Translations under genes and position numbers: made by a program
Shown: piece after piece, positions 27,344 to 35,342 of the stretch
Layout: each line of letters starts with the position of its first letter
How positions within the stretch are numbered: the stretch's first letter is position 1
Assembly (NCBI GenBank): GCA_046346965.1
Contig: JAXMHB010000005.1
Coordinates: 219,613 to 283,612 of the forward strand
DNA length: 64,000 bases
Origin: JAXMHB01 sp046346965
GTDB lineage: Bacteria; Pseudomonadota; Gammaproteobacteria; Xanthomonadales; SZUA-5
Reading direction: 5' to 3'
Notes under the pieces: generated by a model
Databases searched by the model: none
Told to the model about the DNA's origin: nothing
Seen by the model: only the letters and a program-made list of their open reading frames with translations

Positions 27344-27637
27344 ATGGCCTTGAAAAACGAACAACGCCGCTATCTGCGCGGCCTGACCCATGGATTGAAT
27401 CCGGTGGTGATGGTGGCGGACCGCGGCCTCGCGCCCAGCGTGATGAAGGAGGTCGAGCTCGCGCTCGACCACCATGAACTGATCAAGGTGCGCATCAGCG
27501 TCGAGGATCGCGAGCAGAAGAACGCGCTGATCGATGAACTGCTGGCGGCGACCAAGGCCGAACTGGTGCACAAGATCGGACACGTGGTCAGCATCTACCG
27601 GCGCAACCCGGACCAGCCCAAAGTGGAATTCCCCTGA
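27344..27637 (+). CDS. yhbY: CRM-domain ribosome assembly RNA-binding protein YhbY
   Basis: 97 aa single CRM domain: LKNEQRRYLRGLTHGLNPVVMVADRGL, with the GxxG-type loop, then VELALDHHELIKVRI and KIGHVVSIYRRN. Associates with pre-50S particles in relatives. Divergent from rlmE with a 76-bp promoter region between them. Its stop shares one base with the ATG of the next gene. Confidence 0.95.
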   Translation: MALKNEQRRYLRGLTHGLNPVVMVADRGLAPSVMKEVELALDHHELIKVRISVEDREQKNALIDELLAATKAELVHKIGHVVSIYRRNPDQPKVEFP

Positions 27638-28014
27638 TGCAGATCAGCTGGCAGCGCGACGAGAGCCCCTACGCCGTCAGCGGGATCGACGGCATCCGCG
27701 TGCGCATCGGCGCGGAATGGCGCGAGCACAGCCTGTACGTGCACCCGCGCAACATCAGCCCCTGGCGCCCGCAACTGCCCGCCGAGATCACGCGCGAGGA
27801 TCTGGACGTGCTGCTGGCAGAGTCCCCCGACGTGATTCTGATCGGTACCGGCGCTCAGGTGTGCCTGCTGCCGCCGGCGCTGCAGGTGCACGTGTTGCGG
27901 CGCGGCATTGGCGTCGAGTGCATGAGCAACGCCGCCGCCGCGCGCACTTACAATGTGCTGCTCGGCGAGGGCCGCGCAGTCCTCGCCGCCTTCCTGATCA
28001 CGCCTGCGCAGTAA
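27637..28014 (+). CDS. Mth938-like (DUF498/NDUFAF3-type) protein
   Basis: 125 aa. Features of the Mth938 fold: YAVSGIDGIRVRIGAEWREHSLYVHPRNISPW, the core LAESPDVILIGTGAQVCLLPPALQVHVLRRGIGVECMSNAAAARTYNVLLGEGRAVLAAFLI. Related proteins include mitochondrial complex I assembly factor NDUFAF3; the bacterial role is unknown. Translationally coupled to yhbY (TGATG overlap). Converges with pckG. Confidence 0.85.
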   Translation: MQISWQRDESPYAVSGIDGIRVRIGAEWREHSLYVHPRNISPWRPQLPAEITREDLDVLLAESPDVILIGTGAQVCLLPPALQVHVLRRGIGVECMSNAAAARTYNVLLGEGRAVLAAFLITPAQ

Positions 28015-28043
28015 CGGGACGGCCTGCCGCCCCGTCAGCGCAG

Positions 28044-29789
28044 TCAAGCCTTCAGCGCATCCAGCAGTCGCTGGTGCTCGTTGCGGAGTGCCGCCGGCAC
28101 CCGCTCGCCGAAGCTGTCCAGATAGGCGCCGATCTCGGCTGCCTCGCGGCGCCAGCCGTCGGCGTCGACGCGCAGCAACTCGTCCAGCGCGGGCTCGATT
28201 CCATTCAATCCGGCCAGATTCAGATCCTGCGCCCGCGGCAGATGGCCGATCGCCGTCTCGGCGGCGGCCGCCTGCCCCTGGCAGCGCTCGATGATCCACT
28301 GCAGCACGCGCAGATTGTCGCCAAAGCCCGGCCACAGGAATTTGCCTTCGGCGCCCTTGCGGAACCAGTTGACGTGGAAGATGCGCGGCAGGTGGGTCAG
28401 GCGCTCGCCGAAGGACAGCCAGTGGCCGAAGTAGTCGGCAAAGTTGTAGCCGCAGAAGGGCTTCATCGCCATCGAATCGCGGCGCACCACGCCAACGGCA
28501 CCGGTCGCGGCAGCGGTGGTTTCCGAGGCCATCGCGGCCCCCACCAGCACACCATGCCGCCAGTCGCGCGACTCGAACACCAGCGGAATCAGGGACTCGC
28601 GCCGGCCGCCGAAGATGATCGCCGAGATCGGCACGCCGGCCGGATTGTCGGCCTCCGGCGAGAAACTCGCGCACTGGCGCATCGACACGGTAAAGCGCGA
28701 ATTGGGATGCGCCGCCGGGCCGTTGGCCGGGTCATAGTCGCGACCCTGCCAATCTTTGACCGGTACCTCGTCGGACAAACCTTCCCACCAGGGCTGGTTG
28801 TCGGCGGTGACCGCGACATTGGTGAAGATCGCATCTTGGTTGAGCATGTCCACCGCGTTGCGATTGGTCTTGCGGCTGGTGCCCGGGGCCACGCCGAAGA
28901 AGCCCGATTCCGGGTTGATCGCGTACAGCCGACCGTCCGGTCCCGGATGCAGCCAGCAAATGTCGTCGCCGATGGTCCAGACCTTCCAGCCCGGCATCGA
29001 GTCGGGCGGAATCAGCATGGCCAGATTGGTCTTGCCGCAGGCGGACGGGAAGGCGGCCGCCACATAGTGGGTCTCGCCGGCCGGATTCTGGATGCCGACG
29101 ATCAGCATGTGCTCGGCCAGCCAGCCTTCCTCACGCGCCTGCCAGCTGGCGATGCGCAGTGCGTGGCACTTTTTGCCCAGCAGCGCGTTGCCGCCGTAGC
29201 CCGAGCCATAGCTCTGGATCAACAGCTCTTCCGGGAAGTGCATGATGTATCGGCGCTCGGGATCGAGCTCGCCGATCGAATGCAAGCCGCGCACAAAGCG
29301 GCCCTCGCGCTCGATGCGGGCCAGCGCCGCGCTGCCCATCCGCGTCATCAGCCGCATATTGGCGACCACATAGGGGCTGTCGGTGATTTCCACGCCGCAG
29401 CGGGCATAGGGCGAGTCGATCGGCCCCATGCAATAAGGCACCACGTACAGCGTGCGACCGCGCATGCAGCCGCGGAACAGCGCATCCATCTGCGCGTGTG
29501 CGGCACCCGGTTCCAACCAGTTGTTGTTGGGACCGGCGTCATCCGGATGGCGCGTGCAGACAAAGGTCAGATGCTCCACCCGCGCGACGTCGCCCGGATG
29601 CGAGCGATGCAGGAAGCAGTCAGGATGCGTCTCTGGATTCAGCGGCAACAGATCGCCGCGCTCCACCATCAGCTGCTCCAGTTCCCGACGCTCTGCTTCG
29701 CTGCCATCACACCAGCGAATCTGATCCGGTTGCGTCAATTGCGCGACTTCCTGAACCCAGGCGTTCAGGATCGCGAGCTGCGAAGCCAT
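28044..29789 (-). CDS. pckG: Phosphoenolpyruvate carboxykinase (GTP)
   Basis: 581 aa, typical of the GTP-dependent family rather than the ATP form. Converts oxaloacetate to PEP in gluconeogenesis. The kinase-1a P-loop FPSACGKTN is at 247-255 with the reactive Cys251; other signatures are NNNWLEPG, GSGYGGNALLGKKCHALRIAS, PESGFFGVAPGT, and IIFGGRRESLIPLVFE for the kinase-2 and nucleotide site. The ATG has AAGGAAC seven bases upstream. Monocistronic. Confidence 0.97.
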   Translation of the reverse strand: MASQLAILNAWVQEVAQLTQPDQIRWCDGSEAERRELEQLMVERGDLLPLNPETHPDCFLHRSHPGDVARVEHLTFVCTRHPDDAGPNNNWLEPGAAHAQMDALFRGCMRGRTLYVVPYCMGPIDSPYARCGVEITDSPYVVANMRLMTRMGSAALARIEREGRFVRGLHSIGELDPERRYIMHFPEELLIQSYGSGYGGNALLGKKCHALRIASWQAREEGWLAEHMLIVGIQNPAGETHYVAAAFPSACGKTNLAMLIPPDSMPGWKVWTIGDDICWLHPGPDGRLYAINPESGFFGVAPGTSRKTNRNAVDMLNQDAIFTNVAVTADNQPWWEGLSDEVPVKDWQGRDYDPANGPAAHPNSRFTVSMRQCASFSPEADNPAGVPISAIIFGGRRESLIPLVFESRDWRHGVLVGAAMASETTAAATGAVGVVRRDSMAMKPFCGYNFADYFGHWLSFGERLTHLPRIFHVNWFRKGAEGKFLWPGFGDNLRVLQWIIERCQGQAAAAETAIGHLPRAQDLNLAGLNGIEPALDELLRVDADGWRREAAEIGAYLDSFGERVPAALRNEHQRLLDALKA

Positions 29790-30163
29790 ACACGTTCCTT
29801 ATAAATCAACGATTTAGATCGGCACTGCTGTACCGGACGCGCGGAACATAGCCGCTGCTGCAATCGAATTCAATGAAACCAAAGGCGCGTGGGTCTTGAC
29901 ACGGAAAAATGCCACCGGTGTCAGTCGACAGGGGGTCGCAGGCGGCTATGGGCCAAGACGTCCGTCCAGCGCCGCTCGCGTCTGCGCGCCGCGTGCGAGT
30001 GCGAGCAGGTCGCCCAGGCACCGGAGGACCGGCGCCCTCCTCGAAGCCACAGCGCTCTGGCCTCCTGCGCTTCTGCGCTTCTGCGCTTCTGCGTGCCCTC
30101 GTGCCCTCGATCCGGCGCGGCGGTGCCGCGCGGGCGCTGCCCTTCGCCCCTCGGTCGCCTGCC
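29790..30163. other. 374-bp intergenic region with short tandem repeats
   Basis: Lies between the 5' end of pckG and the 3' end of the TetR gene. The first 60 bases are AT-richer than the surroundings (TATAAATCAACGATTTAGATC) and probably hold the pckG promoter. Octamer and other short repeats sit at 30065-30109. No convincing small gene was seen; the several short frames lack ribosome sites and any family likeness. Confidence 0.6.
30065..30109. repeat. CTGCGCTT octamer tandem repeat
   Basis: 3.6 copies of CTGCGCTT (30065-30093), followed immediately by two copies of GTGCCCTC. Simple-sequence DNA downstream of the TetR gene. Confidence 0.85.
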
Positions 30164-30766
30164 TCAGGCTGAGGGAACCAGGGTGTCGATCACGTGGCCG
30201 ACATAGGCGTCGAACACGTCCGAACTGAGTCGGGAGGAGCGAAATTGCAACGTCAGCTGCAGGAAGCCGACGTAGGCAGAGTAAGCCAGTCGGGCGCGAT
30301 GCTCGGCATCGGCGGGGGCCATGCCGGCCTGCTGGAACACCCGTGCCAGATAGGCCATGCGCTCCTGCGAGACGCGGTCCATCACCGGCGCCACTACCGG
30401 GTGGTCGGCAGCCTTGAGCAGCGCCGCGTAGATCTTGTGCGAGCGCATCTCGCGACTGGTCAGGCGAAACAGCTCGCGCAGACGCTTGGCCGGGTTCTCG
30501 ATGGCATCGACGCGGGCGATCAGATTGTGGGTGTCGGTCTCTTCCCAGCGCTTCAGCGCCGCCTCGATCAGGCCGTCACGCTGGCTGAAATGCCAGTAGA
30601 AGCTGCCTTTGGTCACGCCGAGCCGGCGCGCGAGCGATTCCACGGCAACCGCGGCAACGCCCTCCTCGGCCATCAACTCCAGCGCGGCGATTTCCCAGTC
30701 CTGGGCGGACAGGCGTTGTTTCTCGGCGCGCTCCGGTGCGGAGGCGCTGGCGGTCAGGTTTGTCAT
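30164..30766 (-). CDS. TetR/AcrR-family transcriptional regulator
   Basis: 200 aa from the ATG giving MTNLTASAS; the longer frame back to 30835 would run into the divergent promoter. The DNA-binding domain (WEIAALELMAEEGVAAVAVESLARRLGVTKGSFYWHFSQRDGLIEAAL, about 23-70) is classic TetR. The C-terminal ligand domain is helical. It faces an alpha/beta hydrolase, acyl-CoA dehydrogenase and hotdog gene, so it probably senses an acyl-CoA or fatty acid and represses those genes and itself through the dyads at 30797 and 30834. Confidence 0.9.
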   Translation of the reverse strand: MTNLTASASAPERAEKQRLSAQDWEIAALELMAEEGVAAVAVESLARRLGVTKGSFYWHFSQRDGLIEAALKRWEETDTHNLIARVDAIENPAKRLRELFRLTSREMRSHKIYAALLKAADHPVVAPVMDRVSQERMAYLARVFQQAGMAPADAEHRARLAYSAYVGFLQLTLQFRSSRLSSDVFDAYVGHVIDTLVPSA

Positions 30767-30796
30767 GGGGGCGTAGCAAAGAGGCGAAGGGCTTCC

Positions 30797-30847
30797 ATAC
30801 GCAAGCGTATTGACAGCACGAGACCCCGTCAACATACTCAGCCGTAT
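30797..30847 (+). promoter_or_regulatory. Promoter of the hydrolase-fadE genes with two 14-bp TetR-type operators
   Basis: TTGACA (30810-30815) and CATACT (30833-30838) are separated by 17 bp, a good sigma-70 match. Two dyads of the same form, ATACGCAAGCGTAT (30797-30810) and ATACTCAGCCGTAT (30834-30847), overlap the -35 and the -10/start. Both have ATAC-N6-GTAT, centred 37 bp apart. They are likely operators of the divergent TetR regulator. The expected transcription start falls at or next to the hydrolase ATG (30846). Confidence 0.65.
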
Positions 30848-31745
30848 GGAGCCATCTCGCGTTCAGTCTGAATCCGACGTCGCCCGTTCGACGGTGCGAC
30901 TGCTGCGCGGCCGTGGCGATCTGGCGCTGGCGGTGGAGCACTACGGCGACGCCGCGCCGCGCCTGCTATTTGCCCATGGCTTCGGGCAGAACCGTCAAGC
31001 CTGGCGGGTGGCGGCCCAGCATCTGGCCGACGCTGGCTGGTCGGGCCTCGCCATCGACGGTCGCGGGCATGGCGAATCCGAATGGGCGGCGGATGGCCAC
31101 TACGAGTTGGAGCATTTCGCCGAGGACCTTGCGGCGATTGCCCGCTCGCTGCCACATAAGCCGGTGCTGATCGGCGCGTCGATGGGCGGCCTGCTCGGTT
31201 TGTTGACCGAGGGCGAGAGTCCGGTGTCGCTGTACTCGGCGCTGGTGCTGGTCGATGTCACGCCGCGCTGGGAAAGCGCCGGCGTGGATCGCATCCTGAG
31301 CTTCATGGCCATGCATCCGGAAGGCTTCGACAGCCTGCAGGCAGCCGCCGATGCCATCGCCGACTATCTGCCGCATCGCGATCGCAAGAATCCGGAGCGG
31401 CTGCGTACGCAGTTGCGCCTGAGTCCGGATGGCCGCTGGCGCTGGCACTGGGACCCACGTCTGCTCGGTCCGGTTGCCAGCCAGTCGGCCGGCTACATCC
31501 CGCGCCTGCAGCGCGCCGCGGCGCAGGTACAGATTCCTGTGTTGCTGCTCAGCGGCGAACGCAGCGATGTGGTGTCCGAGCACACCATTCGCGAGTTCCT
31601 GCAACTGGTGCCGCACGCCGAGCACATTGCGATAGAGCGCGCCACGCATATGGTGGTGGGCGACCGCAATGACGCTTTCACCCGGGAAATCCAACGTTTT
31701 CTTGATCGGGTCTGCGCTTCCATGCAGACCCAGAAGCCGGTCTAA
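30846..31745 (+). CDS. Alpha/beta hydrolase
   Basis: 299 aa from ATG 30846. Core motifs: LLFAHGFGQNRQAW (oxyanion), GWSGLAIDGRGHGESE, nucleophile elbow IGASMGGLLG, acid in LLLSGERSDVVS and His in ATHMVVG. Likely an esterase or thioesterase acting on a lipid-derived substrate, given the downstream fadE and hotdog genes. No ribosome site precedes the ATG and the promoter -10 ends seven bases before it, so the mRNA may be leaderless. Confidence 0.88.
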   Translation: MEPSRVQSESDVARSTVRLLRGRGDLALAVEHYGDAAPRLLFAHGFGQNRQAWRVAAQHLADAGWSGLAIDGRGHGESEWAADGHYELEHFAEDLAAIARSLPHKPVLIGASMGGLLGLLTEGESPVSLYSALVLVDVTPRWESAGVDRILSFMAMHPEGFDSLQAAADAIADYLPHRDRKNPERLRTQLRLSPDGRWRWHWDPRLLGPVASQSAGYIPRLQRAAAQVQIPVLLLSGERSDVVSEHTIREFLQLVPHAEHIAIERATHMVVGDRNDAFTREIQRFLDRVCASMQTQKPV

Positions 31746-31787
31746 ACCCTGGGCGCATAGCGCCCACGTTTGAGCAGGAGTTGCGCC

Positions 31788-34265
31788 ATGGCTGCTTTGC
31801 TTCCTTTTCTCGCGCTGATCGTCGTCGGGCTGGCCTGTGGCTTCATGCGCACTGGCCTCAAGACCTGGACCGTCGCCAGCGTCGCCGCGCTGACGCTGGC
31901 CACGCTCTACAGCGGAGCCTCCTGGATCACGCTTGGGCTGCTGTGGGTGCTGCTCGGCGGCGTCGCCATCGTGCTGAACTACCGCCCGCTGCGCATGCAA
32001 TGGCTCAGCCAGCCCATGCTCGACATCTATCAACGCATCGCGCCGCAGTTGTCGGATACCGAACGCGTCGCGCTGGAAGCCGGCACGGTGGGCTGGGAAG
32101 GCGAGCTGTTCTCGGGCCGCCCGCAGTGGAAGAAGCTGCTGGCGCAGCCGGCGCCGCAACTGAGCGCGGAAGAGCGCGCTTTCCTGGACGGTCCGGTCGA
32201 GGAGGTCTGCGCGCTGATCAACGACTGGGAAATCACCCACGAACGCAATGATCTGCCGCCGCAGATTTGGGACTTCCTGAAGCGCAACCGCTTCTTCGGC
32301 ATGATCATTCCCAAGCAGTACGGCGGCCTCGGCTTCTCGGCGCACGCACATTCCGCGGTGCTGCAGAAGCTGTCCAGCATCAGCCCCACGGTCAGTTCGA
32401 CGGTGGCGGTGCCGAACTCCCTGGGCCCGGCCGAATTGCTGCTGCATTACGGCACCGAGGAGCAGAAGAATCACTATCTGCCGCGACTGGCCGATGGCCG
32501 CGAGATCCCCTGCTTCGGGCTGACCAATCCCTGGGCCGGCTCCGATGCCACCTCGATTCCAGACTATGGCGTGGTGTGCAAGCAGATGGTGGATGGCAAG
32601 GAAGTCCTCGGCATCCGCCTGACCTTCGAGAAGCGCTACATCACGCTGGCGCCGGTCGCCAGCGTCATCGGGCTTGCCTTCCGCATGCTCGATCCCGAGC
32701 GACTGCTGGGCGAGCGCGTCGAGATCGGCATCTCGCTGGCGCTGATTCCGCGCAGCACGCCGGGCCTGGAAATCGGCCGCCGCCACCTGCCGCTGAACAT
32801 TCCCTTCCAGAACGGCCCGATCGCCGGCAAGGATGTGTTCGTCCCGCTCGACTGCCTGATCGGCGGCCAGGCCTATGCCGGCCAGGGCTGGCGCATGCTG
32901 GTCGAGTGTCTGTCGGTCGGCCGCTCGATCTCCCTGCCCTCCGGCTCCACCGGCAGCGTGCGCATGGCGGCGCTGGCCACTGGCGCCTATGCACGCATCC
33001 GCAAGCAGTTCGGCATGTCGATCGGCCGCTTCGAGGGCATCGAGGAATCGCTCGCGCGCATCGGCGGCCTGAGCTACGCGGTCAGCGCGGTGTCGCGGAT
33101 GACCGCGGCCGCCGTCGACCAGGGTGAGAAGCCCGCCGTGCCCTCGGCCATCGCCAAGTACCACGCCACCGAACTCGGCCGCGCCATCATCCAGGACGCC
33201 ATGGACGTGCATGGCGGCAAAACCATCATTCTGGGACCGAAGAACTACCTCGGTCGCCAGTGGGAAGGCTCGCCGATCAGCATCACCGTCGAAGGCGCCA
33301 ACATCCTGACGCGCAACATGATCATCTTTGGCCAGGGTGCAGTGCGCTGCCATCCTTATGTGCTGAAGTTGATGCAGGCGGCGGCAATCGCCGACCCCGG
33401 CCGGCGCATCGAGGAGTTCGACCGCACGCTGTTCAAGCACGTCGGCTTTGCCGTGTCCAACGCCTGCCGCGCCTTCCTCTACGGCCTCACCCACAGCCGC
33501 ATCGGCGGCGCGCCGGGCGAACGCTATCTGCAGCGCTACTACCGCAAGCTCAGCCGCTACAGCGCGGCGCTGGCGCTGGTGGCCGACACTTCGATGCTGC
33601 TGTTGGGCGGCAAGCTGAAGCAGAAGGAGCGCCTGTCGGCGCGTCTGGGCGACGTGCTGAGCTATCTGTACATCGGCTCGGCAATGCTGAAGCGTTTCGA
33701 GGACCAGGGCCGGCCGGAACTGGATCGCCCCTTCCTCGCCTGGGCCATCCACGAGTGCGTGTGGCGCATGCAGGTGGCGCTCGATGGCGTGCTGCGCAAC
33801 TTCCCGATCCGCCCGGTGGCCTGGGCGCTGCGGGCACTGGTGTTCCCGATCGGTCGGCTGGAAGCACAGCCCGGCGATCGCCTCGGTCGCCGCGTCGCCA
33901 CGCTGCTCATGTATCCGAACGAAGCACGCGATCGCCTCGGCGAGTTCTGCTACCTGAGCGCGAGCGCCAACAACCCGGTCGGTCGCATGAATGCCGTACT
34001 GGCGCAGATCATCGAGGCCGAGCCGGTCGAGCGGCGCTTCGCCAAGGCGCTGAAATCCGGCACGATTTCGGCTTCCGATCCGCAGGCGCAACTCGACGAA
34101 GCAGTGCAGTACGGGGTCATCAACGAGACCGAGCGGCAACTGCTGCAGCGGGTGCGCGCGGCCACGGCCGAGATCATTGCGGTCGATGATTTCGACAGCG
34201 CCGACCTCGTTGCCGGTCGCCGTCACGAGGGCGCCACGCGCCCGACCCTGCGCACGGCGGCCTGA
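31788..34265 (+). CDS. fadE: Membrane-associated acyl-CoA dehydrogenase FadE
   Basis: 825 aa, the long FadE form of gammaproteobacteria, from ATG 31788 with AGGAG upstream. Two N-terminal hydrophobic segments (LLPFLALIVVGLACGFM; WITLGLLWVLLGGVAIVL) anchor it to the membrane. The acyl-CoA dehydrogenase core follows: FFGMIIPKQYGGLGFSAHAHS, FGLTNPWAGSDATS, GRSISLPSGSTG, MDVHGGKTIILGPKNYLGR and EGANILTRNMIIFGQG. The C-terminal DUF1974-type region completes the family pattern. Catalyses the first step of fatty acid beta-oxidation. Forty-two bp after the hydrolase gene and five bp before the hotdog gene. Confidence 0.96.
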   Translation: MAALLPFLALIVVGLACGFMRTGLKTWTVASVAALTLATLYSGASWITLGLLWVLLGGVAIVLNYRPLRMQWLSQPMLDIYQRIAPQLSDTERVALEAGTVGWEGELFSGRPQWKKLLAQPAPQLSAEERAFLDGPVEEVCALINDWEITHERNDLPPQIWDFLKRNRFFGMIIPKQYGGLGFSAHAHSAVLQKLSSISPTVSSTVAVPNSLGPAELLLHYGTEEQKNHYLPRLADGREIPCFGLTNPWAGSDATSIPDYGVVCKQMVDGKEVLGIRLTFEKRYITLAPVASVIGLAFRMLDPERLLGERVEIGISLALIPRSTPGLEIGRRHLPLNIPFQNGPIAGKDVFVPLDCLIGGQAYAGQGWRMLVECLSVGRSISLPSGSTGSVRMAALATGAYARIRKQFGMSIGRFEGIEESLARIGGLSYAVSAVSRMTAAAVDQGEKPAVPSAIAKYHATELGRAIIQDAMDVHGGKTIILGPKNYLGRQWEGSPISITVEGANILTRNMIIFGQGAVRCHPYVLKLMQAAAIADPGRRIEEFDRTLFKHVGFAVSNACRAFLYGLTHSRIGGAPGERYLQRYYRKLSRYSAALALVADTSMLLLGGKLKQKERLSARLGDVLSYLYIGSAMLKRFEDQGRPELDRPFLAWAIHECVWRMQVALDGVLRNFPIRPVAWALRALVFPIGRLEAQPGDRLGRRVATLLMYPNEARDRLGEFCYLSASANNPVGRMNAVLAQIIEAEPVERRFAKALKSGTISASDPQAQLDEAVQYGVINETERQLLQRVRAATAEIIAVDDFDSADLVAGRRHEGATRPTLRTAA

Positions 34266-34270
34266 CGCCG

Positions 34271-34741
34271 ATGGCCAGCGCACTCAGCCTGTGGCGGTCT
34301 TGGGGCGGCAGCGGCATCGGGCGTTGGTTGTTTGCCCGCGCGATCTGCTTCAAGGCGCCCTACTTCGCCACGATCGCGCCGCGCTTTCTGGAACTGGCAC
34401 CGGGCCGCTGCGTGGTGCAGATCCATGATCGCCGGCGCGTGCACAACCATATCGGCACCGTGCATGCGATCGCGCTTTGCAACTTGGCCGAACTGACCGC
34501 TGGTCTGGCCACTGACGCCGCGGTGCGCCCGGACCAGCGCTGGATACCCAAAGGCATGACAGTCGCTTACTTGAAAAAGGCCACCGGCACGCTGACTGGC
34601 ACCGCCAGCATCGCGGGGATCCGTGAGTTGAATCAGGCCGGCGAGGCGATTGCCGACGTGCAGGTTGTCAACGCCGCGGGCGAACCCGTGTTTAGCGCCC
34701 GAGTGACCATGTGGGTGTCACCCAAAGCACCGGCAGCCTGA
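34271..34741 (+). CDS. Hotdog-fold protein (DUF4442), probable acyl-CoA thioesterase
   Basis: 156 aa. VHNHIGTVHAIALCNLAELTAGLATDAAV matches the DUF4442/YiiD-C hotdog signature: an HNHxGTxHAxAxxNxxE helix that carries the catalytic residues of related thioesterases. KGMTVAYLKKATGTLTGTA is the following central strand region. It starts 5 bp after fadE, which suggests acyl-CoA hydrolysis or fatty-acid homeostasis together with the dehydrogenase. Confidence 0.85.
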   Translation: MASALSLWRSWGGSGIGRWLFARAICFKAPYFATIAPRFLELAPGRCVVQIHDRRRVHNHIGTVHAIALCNLAELTAGLATDAAVRPDQRWIPKGMTVAYLKKATGTLTGTASIAGIRELNQAGEAIADVQVVNAAGEPVFSARVTMWVSPKAPAA

Positions 34742-34746
34742 GCGGC

Positions 34747-34770
34747 GCCGATGGCGAATCGGCATTTGTT
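34747..34770 (+). terminator. Possible weak intrinsic terminator after the fadE gene set
   Basis: Six-base stem GCCGAT / ATCGGC with a 5-base loop, followed by ATTTGTTT. Short stem and interrupted T-run, so only tentative. Confidence 0.35.
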
Positions 34771-34846
34771 TGCGTCGCCCCCGTGCACGCCACGCCACGC
34801 GGCTGCTAATGTAGATGCATGTCAACGGACTGCTGAGGATGCTGCC

Positions 34847-35332
34847 ATGCTCGCGACGCGCTTGCGCCCTGCCCTGCTGATCGCTTTGTGGCTGCCTGCG
34901 GCGGCCACTTGGGCGCAAGGCACCGACGCCCCGCCGCCGGAATCGACGCCGAGCACGCGCTTTGTCGCCAATGCCGATGGCACCGTCACTGATACCGAAA
35001 CCGGCGTCGTCTGGGCCGGCAAGGACAATGGCAGCGACATCAACTGGGCCAATGCCCAAGCTTACTGTGCCAGCCTGGGCACCGGTTGGACGCTACCCAC
35101 CGCCGAGCAGTTGATCAAGCTCTACGACACGCGCGACCCCGGTCAGCCGTGCATCGGTTTGCTCACCTGCAAAGTCACCCAACTGATCCAGGTCAGCGGC
35201 TTGACGCCGTGGACCAGTCAAGCCAACGGCGAGGCCGAGGCTTGGTACGTCTATCTGAACGACGGCAAGCCTTACGCTTACAAGGTCAGCGACACGCCGG
35301 GCAAGCGCGCGCTGTGCATGCGCGCGGGCTGA
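34847..35332 (+). CDS. Secreted DUF1566 (Lcl C-terminal-like) protein
   Basis: 161 aa from ATG 34847 with GAGGA upstream. Signal peptide to about residue 23 (LLIALWLPAAATWAQ). The mature part fits DUF1566: TVTDTETGVVWAG, INWANAQAYCASLGTGWTLPTAEQLIKLYD, PWTSQANGEAEAWYVYLNDGK, and RALCMRAG. Cysteines at AYCAS, QPCIG, LTCKV and LCMR could make two disulphides. Secreted or surface protein of unknown role. Confidence 0.85.
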   Translation: MLATRLRPALLIALWLPAAATWAQGTDAPPPESTPSTRFVANADGTVTDTETGVVWAGKDNGSDINWANAQAYCASLGTGWTLPTAEQLIKLYDTRDPGQPCIGLLTCKVTQLIQVSGLTPWTSQANGEAEAWYVYLNDGKPYAYKVSDTPGKRALCMRAG

Positions 35333-35342
35333 AAGCGCTGGC

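Noticed and set aside
28014..28043. GC-rich hairpin (ACGGG...CCCGT) between convergent genes
   Set aside because: Stem has a mismatch and no T-run follows; not called as an intrinsic terminator.
30966..34283. Very long open frame (over 1100 codons) antisense to the hydrolase and fadE genes
   Set aside because: High third-position GC opens antisense frames; the product is His/Arg/Asp/Gln-rich with no domain, while the plus strand encodes clear FadE.
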